From assembly GCA_022818135.1 (NCBI GenBank), contig JAFMSR010000005.1, positions 22,201,239-22,265,238 on the forward strand: a DNA stretch of 64,000 bases. The letters are read 5' to 3'. The DNA comes from Saxidomus purpurata. Its lineage: Eukaryota > Mollusca > Bivalvia > Venerida > Veneridae. This document shows positions 12,861 to 25,680 of this stretch, piece by piece; the stretch's first letter is position 1, and each line of letters opens with the position of its first letter. Both the position numbers and the translations under genes were made by a program. The notes below the pieces were generated by a model. The model saw nothing but the letters and a program-made list of their open reading frames with translations, ran no database searches and was not told the origin of the DNA.

Positions 12861-13634
12861 TTTGTAAACAAAAACAATAATCAGCCAATGGAAGTTCTGT
12901 AAAATGTATACGTCACAGCTAATTAATCATGTGGATTTCGTCTCTTTCCGCCATATTGCTGGAGTGTATAATGCTTCGGGAATAGAAAGAAAGAAAAATC
13001 CACTTACCAGCTCAGGAGGGAGGGGCGGTATATCTGTTTTACAGATAGTTCTTTTTCACAATATTTAGACCCGGTGTAATTTATTTGCACAGGTTTTTTG
13101 CCTCTGCTTCCTATTAACCGACCTGTAGTCAGTGAAATTGTGGGAGGAGCCATGGTTATAAATAGTTCTGTGTATCAGTTCCTTGGTATCTAAAAATAGC
13201 CAGTGTAAAATTAGCTCCGAAAATAATTAATGTTGTGAGAAGAGGTATTTAATTATCACAATAGACAAACAATATGGAAGCTACATAAGGGTTTAGTATT
13301 ATGCTAATTACTAATAAAACCTTTAGTTTTATAAATCAGTTTCATAAACAAAAGGATATACAGCTAATCCGAGGCACGGACCGGTATTACTGATTACCGA
13401 AAACACTTTTACCAGAAACAACCAAAATCAAATGAGATTACCAGAAACAAGTCTTAATTCAATAGTTTTTTATGTTAAATACACTTTCCATTATTCTAAA
13501 TGTTAAAATAATGTATTTGTTGAATATGTGTAATTTTAGAATGATACGTTAGATTTTAAGCGAATTAGTTCGATGTAACTTAGTGTGTAACGATTACCTC
13601 CTTAGACGGTATTAAAACCCAAAATATTGCAATT

Positions 13635-13925
13635 ACGGACCTATATCACAGTGTATAGGTCCGTGTCGAAATGAAAGATCTTTATTAGAAAAAGTATTAC
13701 TTTTTCTTTTTTTGTATTTAAATAGTTCGATAAATTTTAGCGTTATTTTTTGTTCAAGTTCTTTTGACAGTTTAACAACTTATCTGCTTTCCAGTTCGAA
13801 AATTCCCATGAGTGAATGAAAATAAAAACAGAAACTAGAAAATCATTTAAAATCTTTTTTTTTGCATATATCTTCAAGGATGAATAGAAACTATAACTTA
13901 TTACATAATGTGTATATAGGTCCGT
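13635..13925. repeat. Inverted-repeat element with ACGGACC ends
   Basis: ACGGACCTATAT (13635-13646) and its exact complement ATATAGGTCCGT (13914-13925) frame 291 bases. A second inverted copy of the tip lies just inside the left end (TATAGGTCCGT at about 13654-13664), so the left end alone can form a hairpin. No coding sequence and no clear target duplication were found. Related tips (GGTCCGT/ACGGACC) recur at 13379, 16154, 17831, 17854 and 18031. Confidence 0.5.
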
Positions 13926-16779
13926 GACAGGGTAATGCCCATTTTTGTAGTAAAAGGGTTCGCTGATGTTTCCACGCACAGTTTATATAAGAAACCTGCC
14001 CCAGTGCCCATCCCCACCTGCTTCAAAAACATCCGGCTCTTTGACCCCTTTTCAATGCTTGATTACTGTTTGGAAGTATGTATACCAGCGGAAAGGCATA
14101 ATAGTATATATCAAAGTCCTTTCACATTTAAACGGAGCTAGTCTAGGTTGTGGTTTACGGTAGATTTGTTCGCATTAGTGTCTATATTCGGTTGACGATT
14201 GACATGGGTTTGAACAATATCAACAGCTGATTACTGCGGTTAACACTATTTGTAGATTTTATGAATAAATGTGTTTATTCAAAATGGTATATAAGTATCG
14301 GGGCGCCGTACTGTCTGGATAGTGTGGATATTGGGTTTGCAGGTGGGCAAATAAAACGTGGGTATTACTGGCTAGTATTGTTATGCGATTGTACATAGAC
14401 CACCTGTGTATATACATTGTATCAGAAATGGGAAAAGATGAAAAGTTTAAGAAATTCTTTGACTTTCCTGATAGATTTAATAATTCATTCAGATTAGTAA
14501 GTCATTTGACATCTGGAGTGAACGAAATAAAGCAAGACATCCACAAGCAGTCTCAGTATTGAAGATCGGTTACCTACTTCTGTTTCCTTTTTGAGAGTAG
14601 CACCATATACAGATACTATATAAACTGATGGCCAAGAAAGGAAAAATAAAAAATGAAAGTTTACTGAACAAAACTGCCTCTTGTAAAAGTTCAAGGTACA
14701 TGTATCTGTAAACATAAGGGGGTGGCGTGCGTAAGCGTGTCCTAATTTACGGAAACAACCAAAGAATACTTCTGATGAGATTTGCTAAAATTAAAATTTC
14801 ACGAAGAGGGCCCGTCTATAACCGATTGGTTGAATTGCGCCACGATTATGATATAATGAGTCGAATTGACGGTCATTTTACTTCCTAACTTTGTGTAAGT
14901 CTTCCGGAAAAAGCGGTTTCGAGACAGAAAAATGCTATTGGTCTAGTAACGAAAATCTCTGCCAAACCGTACAATCGTTTGCGACACTAATCTTCAAACT
15001 GATTGCATGTAACAACGTAATTTCTTCAGCAAATTTTTCAGATGGGACCGAATAACGGCTAGACGTTTACCCTTGCCGTGCACGGTAGCAACTGTCTTTG
15101 CTGACTCCTTACCTTGGCGAAATACTAGACCATTTATTTAGAAAACATTTATTTTTTTTAAATAATTTCGAAAAGAAGACTAAAGGAAGATTTTAATGCC
15201 TACAGAAATATAGAATAGTCAAGCCGCGTTGTGTGAGAAAATTGGTTGATTATGTTGTTTGGATAGCGGTATTTGGAGAAAAAACTGACGACACAAGGTG
15301 GAAGTCCTTAAGAAAATTGTGTCTAAACTAATGAGACCGAAGATATTCAGTATAAATGATAAATAATTTGCAATGACAACGAACACGCATGTTTTCAACG
15401 ACCGTGTTTTAGTTGTAGGTCTTTAGATTTCCGAATTCTGCCCACGTAATTGACGTCTTACTTTTTCATTCATAAAAGTCTGTTTAATTCACTAATAAAC
15501 GAATTTAATGAAGAATTACATTTGCCCTTAATGACAATGAACATGGACTGAATTACTCCGTTGTATTGATCGCTGATAGTGCAGGTGTAGAAAAAAGAGA
15601 AATTCACATTAATTCCAATTACCTATTACAAAATGGTATTTGATTTAAGTAAAAACATGACTTTATACTTGAGTAAGTTGATCATTACATTGATGATTAT
15701 TTTGACTGTGTACACACCTGTGGTCTTGCGTAGCTAGTTTGACACTGATTGGTGTATATGTCACCTGTACGCAGACGACACCAGTCGCCCAGGTGTGCCG
15801 CTACCATGGGCTATTTTGTAAATGTTTGGATGCTGTAAACAGTGGGATGGAATCTGTGACCTCGGGTACTGACGTTTTATGTATGTGAAAGAACAGATAG
15901 ATTATCTCAATGCTACTTATATTACTTTATTTCGAAAAACAACTGACTTTACAAATGGTTTGTAACAGAAAGCATATTTACAAATAGTTTGTAACAGAAA
16001 GTATATAATAGGAACTTAATATTCAATAAACAAAAGTCAAAGCTAAACAAAAAACACCCTCTATATAAAAAACATAGATACCTTGCTTTTTTGTATTTTG
16101 ATTGAAAATCAAATTCCTGTGATTGATACAAAAATACATTCGTATCACTAATCAGGGTCCGTAATGTACTGAAGTACTTAGTGTTTTTTTTTCTTTCTAA
16201 AAATAGAATTTAAATGTAAAGATAACATCTACATGTTTCGTCCTCTGGTTTCTGGTATTCTATTTCTTACATGGTTCACACCTACTCTGGCATTCAGTCC
16301 TTGCATTTACTTTTTCGTTTTTTTTTTATGATTGTCAGTACATTCATTTCTTAGTAAATATTAACTCACTTTGCTGCCAAAAATGTAAGATGGTCGAGAG
16401 CTCTGTTGTTAGAAAAATGGCCGAATGTATTTTGGAAATACATTTATCATCTAGCCTGATAGCGAGGTGAGCTTTAATTGAGACAGTTTTTTGACAGAGA
16501 TACTTTCTAAACAGAAAAATAGACTTGAAGATACTTGAAGACTCTAAATCTCAACATATTTTTATAAGTCTGTTTCACACCCACCGCCTTCTTTAATCAA
16601 ATGTGCATCCGGTTTGATCTATGACAGACATATTACTTTCGTAATTTTGCACTATTAAAGAGTATACATCATTAAAACAATTGTAATTTATAACGAGTAA
16701 TTTTGTAATGAGTGTTACATTTGTACTATCTTATACTTAATTCATGTTCCATAAAATTTCCTGTGTTTTCCATTTTGGG
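13926..16779. other. Gene-poor stretch
   Basis: No gene is supported. The small frames at 13935-14163, 14494-14715 and 15949-16131 show no family resemblance. Three copies of the CAGGTGT/ACACCTG motif lie between 15582 and 15796. Confidence 0.4.
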
Positions 16780-16975
16780 TATCGTCCAATCATAGTTTCA
16801 GAGGCTTGTTTCGTTAGTCGTTCATTTTGTGTGTCGTCAACTTCTCGTAGTTCGTGTGTCGTTAAGTGAAAATCTCTGAGATTTGTATCACGTGTCGTTC
16901 GTTTCATATGTCGTTCAGGAAAGTCTCCGTGACTCATTTCTTATGCCGTTTTGATTTGATTCATATTTCGTTAAG
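16780..16975 (+). repeat. Degenerate short tandem motif (GTGTCGTT type)
   Basis: Variants such as TTAGTCGTTCAT, GTGTGTCGTCAA, GTGTGTCGTTAAG, ACGTGTCGTTCG and TATGTCGTTCAGG recur at irregular spacing. It looks like a decayed minisatellite. The open frames over it are not convincing genes. Confidence 0.4.
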
Positions 16976-18030
16976 TGATATTCAAAGATATGACATTCTT
17001 TTCACATGTTTTTTTACCAGTAATGTTCACACGGTGCAAGCATCTCTCATATCATATAATAACTTAAGCTCCACCACCCAAGACATACATGTCCAAGTTG
17101 CTTCTGTTTCAAATTTAGGGAAATGTATAGACCATGTGAAACTTCCCTGTCCAAAAATAATATCTCCATTCTTCCGATACAGGACCTACGATGATACCGA
17201 AATAATTTGTTTGAAAACCAAGAAGGAACAAAATTAGACTTGGGAGCAATTGAAAATAAAACAATGATTGTGATTTTTCACATTTAAAGGGAAACAATTA
17301 CCGTTCAAGTAAGGTAAACGATCGGGAGATTTATCTCTCGTGCAAACATAGTGACTTATGGTTGCAACATAGACGTTATTTAGATCTTATAGTATTCTTA
17401 TTGGTCAACGTTTGATTAAATTCGGGTTACAAAAGAAGAGATATGTTTCAAACCCAAGCTCTACAGCATAGAGACGAATCTTGGCTGCCTACTCCGATAT
17501 AAGAAATGAAAAGAGCAAAGGACACATAATGTAGTCAATTGTGATTCTTCCAACTCGAATGTATTAAAATACCGTTAGCTCGTACCATATGTTGAATGTT
17601 TGTAAGTTTGTCGGTTTAACCATTTTCACCAGCAATCTAAATAAGATGTGCCGTCTTATCCATGTCCGTCTTCCACGTGAATTTGATTTACACCCGTGAG
17701 CTAAATTATCTCATCACATCTGCTCTGTTCGTCACAAATATGATTTAAGGTGATATTTCCATTTAGTACTGTTTAATCCACTATGCATTTGCATCTCTTT
17801 TGTCTTGTCATTTTTTTCATCGCCGGTATCACGGACCTACCTTATACGTGTATCGGTCCGTACCTACTTGTATTTCTTTTATTGTTTTTCAAGGTTAGCA
17901 CGTGTAATGTGCATGTACTTTGTAGATGTATGTTGTCCCTCCATAGTTCACATTGTATGAGACCGAATATATTCCATATCAGTTTATACTGGAGCAATAA
18001 CATAAAGTTATAGATAGTATATATTTGTCC

Positions 18031-18059
18031 AGGGTCCGTATTATAATATGCGGACCCTG
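18031..18059. mobile_element. 29-bp palindrome flanked by perfect 8-bp direct repeat
   Basis: The arms AGGGTCCG and CGGACCCT enclose an AT-rich centre. The sequence ATTTGTCC lies directly before (18023-18030) and directly after (18060-18067). Inverted arms plus an 8-bp target duplication are the signature of hAT-type insertion, which is established knowledge of that superfamily. Here almost nothing remains between the two ends. An alternative is a chance palindrome. Confidence 0.5.
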
Positions 18060-18067
18060 ATTTGTCC

Positions 18068-19635
18068 CAGATTAGCTCGTTATAAATTTAGGTCTTGTGT
18101 TGTTCCTATTTGTAATGATCCTGAGATTAATCATATAAATATTGATAGTTTTTCTGATATCAGAGAGATAGTCAGTTTGGCACTTTAACAGTACTACAAA
18201 TGTACCGTTCAACGATATAATTGTACTTCAATGTTGAAAGTAAGAAGACAAAAATAACAGAACTGAATATAGTTCTTCAAATTAAGCTACCATATTTAAC
18301 AGTAAAAATCACAAGATGCAAGACATAAAATTCTTTTTACGACTGGCCATTTTAACAATACAAATATTTGTGACAAATGACAAACAAAATTTCGGGTTAC
18401 ATACATTATTATGCGTGTAATTTTGTTTACCCGAGAAACAGGTAAAGGGAAATAACCATGAAACAAAATGTCTGCGCCCACGTAGACTTCGTGATTTGAT
18501 TTCAAACGCAGGACTCTCTTCAATTTGAAATACTTCTTTTTACAGCGGAAACAACTAAAGTAATGTGCGTAATTCCATGTCGCAAGATTTATTCGCTGCT
18601 TTTTATGGCAGTTCAATGGCACAGTTTAAGAGAACTGGAGAGATTCGGATATTTGAAATTTCGGATATAGTTGTATAAAATAAAGCTCTGCCTAGAATGG
18701 AGATTTATTGTTACACCTGAACACTTTCATATTGTGAAGCCGAAGTTCTGATAAGGGGTAGACATAATGTGTTTTACCCAAAGACTCTCCTAGGACTGTC
18801 TGTCAGTTTGTTCTTAACTTAAATTTAAGACAAATAAATTATTATTTGTATATGGTTTAAGTTGTTTAATGCCCACACCAGGCCTGTTCCTTTCATAAAT
18901 ACATAAACCAAAACCAGAAAGAAATCCTCATGCACAGCAGTATAGCCTTGTACATGTAGCTATTTCTTACACAGTGTTAAGGTAGAACAACATTATCCTT
19001 AGTGGGTGGGGGGCATGTTTTATTTTTCATTTCTTCTTTTGAAGTCAATCTTTTTATCTTGGTTGCTATGCCATAATATTGTTGTATTTACAATAGGTCA
19101 TGTAAAAAAAGAAGATAATTAGTGAATTTTAATGAAGAACAGATACATTTTGTTAAATTATCAGTTTTTATCTTGCTCCTTGACGAAAAAAGACTGTGAC
19201 AGAATCAGTGAATATAAAGGCGGTGAATATAAAGGAACTAAAACATAGTTTACAGAACTTGAACTATCATCATAATACTATTATTTTATAATCTGTGTCT
19301 ATCAATAAAGTTTATGTTGTTGTAGTTGTTGTTGAACAAACTTTATCATATAAATACATTTTACTGTATCAAATACATACTTTGAAAAATATCTGTAAAA
19401 CATGAGGTGTGTATTGCTGTTAATCTCAGAATGTTTAATCTCTACCTTAAAGGCTAGGTAAACAGACATTTTTACAACAAGAGTATATTGATTATGATGT
19501 TTTTGAAGGACTATTTCACAAATGCATAATATGTGTAAGTAGCTTTCATTGGGACAAAACATGAACAGTCCACCTGCTGTCACCAGTGCCTGTTAGATTA
19601 ATGATTTTGAGATAATATTTTGATTCTGATTGCAG
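18068..19635. other. Upstream region of ARFRP1
   Basis: This stretch should contain the ARFRP1 promoter and non-coding first exon, because the first coding exon starts directly after a splice acceptor. I cannot place the transcription start. The 18430-18650 part is less AT-rich than its surroundings and is a candidate. The minus-strand frame at 18296-18622 is not recognisable as a protein. Confidence 0.3.
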
Positions 19636-22600
19636 ATGTTTACTTTGCTGTCAGGCTTGTGGAAGTACATGTTCCAGAAAGAGGAGTATAATGTTCTTAT
19701 ACTTGGACTGGATAATGCTGGAAAAACTGTAAGTCTTCATAAATAAATTTTGTTGATAAAATTTAATTTTAAAGACACTGTATGTACATTGTAGTATTAA
19801 TATTTAATCACATTCAACATAATATTTGTATTTTTAAGACATTTTTCAATAAATCACTGACACAAAGTTATATAAAGAAGTAAGTGGATTTTGTAGTTTA
19901 ACATCTTTAAAGGCTTGCTAATTTTAGCCTGCAGTTGCTAAAAAGGGGTGTACATGATTTTTTGAGATTAATTCAGAAATTTAAATGTTTTTGATAGACT
20001 TCATTTCTACTTTCTTTCCAGACTTACTTAGAGCAGACAAAAATGAAGTTCACCAAAAACTACCAGGGAATGAATTTAAATAAAATCACAACCACTGTTG
20101 GCCTGAATAGTAAGTTGGATATCTGTTTGTATTTTGACACTGTTTATAGATCACCTATGTAAAAGACTCGATGTTAGCAATTGTTTGTGATGTCTGTATG
20201 CTATCTGTCCATCCACAGTTTCTTCAGATTGCCATTTTCTAAACCATCAGGGGTTGATTACTGTGTGCTCTTACAGCTAAAAGAGATCCAGTTTTTCTGC
20301 CCATACTTTTCTGTACACATGTGCTGCCAGCACTAAAAATTACTATTTGTCATAAGTGGATTGTCAGCAAAGTTGAATAGTTAGTGACATCATTGCTTCA
20401 GTCTCTACCAGTACAGCTGATACTGGTCCGCTTCACTGCACACTTTGTTGAATATGAATATTGCACCATGGAACATCCTTATTTACAGTATGGTATTATC
20501 TAGGTTTGCTATAATTCAATGGTATAAATAAACAAGATGGCGATGATGATATTTTTCAGTTGGGACCATTGTGTTAGGTGGTGTGAAGCTGAAGTTCTGG
20601 GATCTAGGTGGTCAGGAGGAACTACAGTCACTCTGGGACAAGGTAGCTTTGGAATAATTGCATGATATATCAGTGATGGCAGCACATGAACATGTTACTA
20701 CATAATCCAATGTGAATGAAAGCATTTGGCATTGCTATAACATAATGCAGTGTTATTGAAAGCATATCATAATGTCAGAACATTTTCCAATGTAATTTTT
20801 TTTTAAAAAGATATGATTGAAAGCATATGACAATGTTACATAATCTAGAAACATAACTAGAAGCATTTGACTGGAGAGAATAAGAGTTACACATGTACTT
20901 AAATATGAAATTATAAAAATATATGCTACATGTATTTTATTTCAGTATTATGCAGAATCTCATGCTGTTATCTACATTGTTGACTCTTCAGACAAGGAAA
21001 GGATTGATGAATCCAAAGAAGCCTTCGGTAAGAACCACCACTAATTAACTACTACTCATGTATTGATGTGTGCTATTTTTGTAAGGAAAATGAAATTCGA
21101 ATAAGACTTTGTACTTTTGATGCTCTTTTTAATTTTTAAACACTGTATTGATAAGAAATATATATAATTAATAATATTTTTTGTTGATGTGATTGAGGTA
21201 TGTTTAGTACAGAGTAAAAGGTTCATTGTCACAACTAAAGCTGCAGTGTTAAGCATTATTTTATTCATCTGCTCAGTATCTCTTTACTGGCTTAGTTAAT
21301 TTTGAAATAAAATCAGAAAAGTTTTCAGAGTATCCAGGCAAAGTACACAGTGCAAAGTCTGACCTCAGTATCATAACGTAAAGGAATTTGCTGACGGTTT
21401 TTTCGTGTGAGTCCAGAGTTTGTAAATCATAGTACTCTTGTACATTATATATAATGTTAATAAATCATTTGCTACAAGTATGTTCTTATGTTTATCTTTT
21501 CAATAATTCTTGAGTTTTTTTATTTTACAGATAAAATGATTGTGAATGAAACTTTGAATGAAGTCCCTATGCTTCTGTTGGCAAACAAACAAGATTTAGA
21601 GGTAAATAAAATACATAGAACATTTCCAAATCCTTCCATTTTAGATTCAGGCTTCTAACATGTATCATCATAGACTGAGATATACCTAGCAGAGTCCAAT
21701 ATAGGTTTTACAGCTATGTACAAGTGTAATAGAATTCGGTATTGTTTTGAACAATGTATAATGACCTCTTTATTTTCATATCACCACCATTATTGCAACT
21801 GCTATTATAACTAATAACCACTGCAGTGGTGTAAAGGATATGATGTCTGCCGCTCATCCTGAAGGTTGCGGGTTTGAACCCCACTGGGGTTTTACTGGTT
21901 TTTGCAGGAAGCGAACTCGAGAGTGACTTGATAAGCTACAAGCTTTCTTCACAACCAGCTAAAATAAATTTGTATAAACTAAACTAATAATTGGGAGCTG
22001 AATGTGAAATATTTAAATGGTAGAATGGGTGACAAAATCAAGGGGTATCCACAAAAAGTCGTATTTGGATGGGTATGGAGTCTCGGTATGTGACCCATAT
22101 CTGGACTCCATGAACTTCCCAAAATGGATCTGAATAGAACGAGTTCATCAATTCAATTAAGGAATTCTGTTGGACTGTCACGTGGTACAAATGCCAGATG
22201 GCTATTTGTTATATTTCATATGGTGTGAATTTGTGAAATAAAGGGAAATACATTGTATCCAAACATTTATAACGTAATTTTGCTACATAAATACAACGGA
22301 TATTGGATATAGCTAAATGACTTATGAAGTTGGTAGGATTTCATTTTAAGCATGCTTCGCTGTAAAACTGCATTTTAGGCCAAGGATTCAATCTGGTTCT
22401 CATCATGCATAATTATGTTCACATAGTTGTGTTTCAAGTAAATATTTGGTCTGTTATTCTTTCCAACTCTTGCCTTGTTTTTTTTTTTAATTCCTTAAAC
22501 GGACTTGTCTGTCTTTCAAATTGGATGCTACCATTTGTTATTTAAAGGTATAATCAGTGAAAATGTACTGACTTGTCGTGCAGGTAAGAGGTAGGAAGAA

Positions 22601-23749
22601 TAATTGTTCGAAATACATGTGAAATATACAACCTACGAAATTTATAATATCAACTCACTGATTAGTAGTGTGCATTATACAGTATGTTTACTTCCTATTT
22701 TACATTCAGGATGTTGTTACAGTTGGTGATATCAAGTCAGTGTTTAACAGTAGCAGAGAACTAATAGGACATCGAGATTGCAGAGTTAATGGTGTGTCTG
22801 CTTTAAAAGGGTAAGGATTAAGGGCTGACGTGTATTTCTGAAGACATTCAAGTTTCGTTCCAGTCATGAAAATTACTTTTGCTGTAGCTCAAAGGTCAAG
22901 GTCTCCTTTAAAGATTAAAGGTAGGAAATGGACACATGAGATTTTTTCTGGGCTTTAACTTTCTCATGCATTGAAGGATTTTTAATTCCCATAGCACAAC
23001 TGTTTTTCACAATTGGATGGCATGTTGTGGACATGATAGTGATGACATGGTTCCGTAGCTCAAAACTCGAGGTCACTTTTAGAGATTAAAGGATGAAAAT
23101 GCACACATGAGGCTTTGTCCAGGCTGAAATTCCTCATGCATTGAAAAATTTTGAATTCAATTGGCACAACTGTTCACCACAAGTAGGATGGCATTTTGCT
23201 GCAAGACCCAGGTCCATATCTTAAAGGTCAAGATCAAACTTAGAGATTAAAAAGTAAAAAAATGGACACATGAGACCTTGGCTGTAACTTCCTCATACAC
23301 AGAAGATTTCTAGTTTAATGATATTGTCAATGTAGTATCCTTTATCCTTTTGCAGGGAAATGGAAATAATTTTTACAAGAACATGATCATTAATCAATTA
23401 ATGCCATCAGTGAACACAATGCATGCTTTATACATCAGTTGCTATTCTCAATTCACTAAAAAGGAAGCAACAGTTTCTCTCTCTGTTATGGACATATTTG
23501 CCTCTCTTATGCTGCTGTTCATACATTTTGTGGTTTACTATAATTAAAAGATTGTTGCCATGACGAAATGTGATTGCGCTGTTTCTTCACAAAATATGTT
23601 TTGTTGGTTGTCTTATTGTAAAGAAACCAGCCTCTAGATTCATGTTCTTGTGTTACAGGGATGGTATAAATGAAGGTATACAGTGGATGGTGGATTGTAT
23701 AAAAAGAAACAGTTTATTGAGACCCCCTGTACAGAAAGATATAACTTGA
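19636..23749 (+). CDS. ARFRP1: ADP-ribosylation factor-related protein 1, seven coding exons
   Basis: This is an Arf-family small GTPase of the trans-Golgi. In animals it is known to recruit ARL1 and golgins after docking through SYS1. Coding exons are 19636-19728, 20022-20109, 20560-20642, 20946-21027, 21531-21601, 22710-22810 and 23659-23749. All have GT/AG introns with matching phases and join to 203 codons including the stop (202 residues; the human protein has 201). Visible motifs are GLDNAGKT (P-loop, residues 24-31), the TTVGLN switch I stretch, WDLGGQE (switch II), NKQD (guanine specificity) and the C-terminal KDIT. Residue 2 is Phe, not the myristoylated Gly of true Arfs, as expected for ARFRP1. 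The ATG follows directly after an acceptor (TTGCAG), so the 5' UTR must lie in an upstream exon. Introns carry a SINE and a tandem repeat. All GTPase motifs are intact. Confidence 0.96.
21831..21992 (+). repeat. tRNA-derived SINE-like element in ARFRP1 intron
   Basis: A tRNA-like head with a B-box-like stretch (GCGGGTTTGAACCCCAC) is followed by a tail containing CTACAAGCTTTCTTCACAA and a run ending in TATAAACTAAACTAA. The same tail occurs at 35629-35700. The head resembles sequences inside both arms of the 50.5-51.6 kb foldback, which share CAGTGGTG and a GTAAAGATGT-like stretch. It sits in the intron between 21601 and 22710, in the sense direction of the gene. Confidence 0.65.
22840..23335 (+). 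repeat. Tandem repeat of about 190 bp in last ARFRP1 intron
   Basis: Two and a half diverged units recur. Landmarks are 'agctcaaaggtcaaggtc', 'tagagattaaa', 'atggacacatgag' and 'cctcatgcattga', each seen two or three times at about 180-190-base spacing. There is no coding potential. Confidence 0.7.
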
Positions 23750-25680
23750 TATATGTTAGAATGGGCTTAATTTCCTTTGTGAATATTGTATTTACTGGGA
23801 CCATTATGTGATAAGTTATTGTAAAGAAAATAGGGTTCGATTTATTTCTTAAAATGATGTATATGCTGTTCTGTCGTAGACAACCGGGAAGGTGTTTTTT
23901 GACTTCCAGGGTACGCTAGGTCCTCCCGAGTTAAATGGGTATGTCAAGATTGCAGGTACAAAGGTAGGTGCCTCACTGGTTATCATGGCAAAACAACATG
24001 TGCCGCTATTTTCTTGAAACAAATATACCAATAATGGGTTATTGTGTGATTAAACATTGGCAAATAAGTGATACATAGCCACTGCTTAGCTATTTATACA
24101 TGCACAAACTATTATGTGACATATTGTGATGATGGAATCCAGTAAACACGTTCGCTGTTACTACAGTGTAACCATGACTTTTGTACACTTATATTAGAAA
24201 CTATTTTGATTTAAGAGACAAGTTAACATATTGCAGAAGTTAGGAAGGACTTTTACCCAAATCATGCACAATTTATCGTCAGACATAATTTAAAGTCTTA
24301 AGTGATGTTGCCCATGTTAAATATATGATATTATGCATCTAAATTGCACTAACTGTAGTTAAGAAACCTATTTTGCACTTTCAATTTATTATGTTGTGTA
24401 TTGCCTATGAAATAAGCTCAAAATGTCCAATTTTGAAATTTTCTTTGAATGTATAAAAATTTAAAAAATAATGTTCATATTTGCATCCTACTTTTCAAGT
24501 TCAAAAAATACTTTTTCAGATTGCCTGCCAAGTTTTGGCCTTATAATACTGAAATTATAACACGTTACACCATTTAATGTCAACTTTCCTCTGACTTCTT
24601 AAATTGTCTTAAGTAAGACACTTGAAAATGTTTTATCAAATATAAATCATGTATTTAATACTAAGATTTTAGAATTTGTGAACATCTGTTGCTATTGACT
24701 AAATCATTTGAAGTTACATTGAGTTGGTTTGTTTAGTCTGGTATGCATATTGGCGTCTGTCAACACAGATGTCTTAGTACTGATTTGTAAATTGGATTTT
24801 TACAAATTAAGGAATTACACAAACGGGTTTAACTGATCAAATCATTACTGAAAAAAGCAGAGTCGTTTATCTGTAGTCGCTAGTATCTGAACGGTTATGC
24901 ACTTTTTTTAATTGCTTGGTTTTCTCACGGCAATTTATTCTTTCTACTGTAGATATGTTTAATTGATGTAATACTTTTATAATTAACAACCCAGTTAAAT
25001 GATAGAACACATTTCATGAAGAGAGCAAAGTAATTACCGATTTTATAGAAAATGGGAATGGTCAAGAATATATACACGGCTTTACAGTTTCAAACGGGGC
25101 TGTTTCGCGTCTATTATTATAGATTTTTATCGTGTAAATGTTACCGGTTACTTATCACTGTATGTGATTTCTACGTAAAATTCCCGATATATGGTCAGAT
25201 TTAGCAACTGATTCAATGTTTGTGGTTAAATAAAATCTATCAAATTACATATCGTTAGAAAACTAAGATAGTAAGCTTTCCAATGATGTATTTATTGTGA
25301 CAGTATCACGAGCAACCATGTAAGGACAGTTAACAAATAGCTTATTTTCTATAGATTACAAGCATAATACATGTTTACTCGAAATTCAAGGGAGATAACT
25401 CTAGTTCACTCGATACGCTTCGGATATGTACGTCGTACAGTCTCGAAACTGTAAACCCGTGTATTGCTCTATTGATTGTCAGTGTAACTACTCCATGCAT
25501 TGACTAGATAAGTAAGATTACTGTATCCAAATACTTGTAGCATGATATTACTTTTGTGGTTGACATTTTCTTGTGGGCTCTATTAGTTTTGTCTGGTCGT
25601 TTATGTATTTATTAGATTTTATAGAAATGATTTTGTGCAATATAGTTGTCTGAAGGTAAATAAAAGTCTACATGTAAAAT
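23750..25680 (+). other. Probable 3' UTR and downstream region of ARFRP1
   Basis: No further coding sequence follows the stop. AATAAA polyadenylation signals lie at 25229-25234 and 25659-25664, and the second is followed by a T- and GT-rich stretch. Either would give a long 3' UTR (about 1.5 or 1.9 kb). Which is used cannot be told from sequence. Confidence 0.4.

Larger units (their letters stand above)
5074..18719. promoter_or_regulatory. Cluster of CAGGTGT/ACACCTG motifs
   Basis: The 7-mer CAGGTGT or its complement occurs at 5074, 5649, 6031, 6286, 6403, 8017, 9319, 10389, 10492, 11003, 15582, 15714, 15790 and 18713. By eye I found only two further copies (29397 and 55872) in the remaining 45 kb. 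The 7-mer contains both an E-box (CAGGTG, the Snail/ZEB class) and the AGGTGT core of T-box half-sites. This is established knowledge of those factor families. That the region is a cis-regulatory domain is inference. A repeat family carrying the motif is an alternative. Confidence 0.3.
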
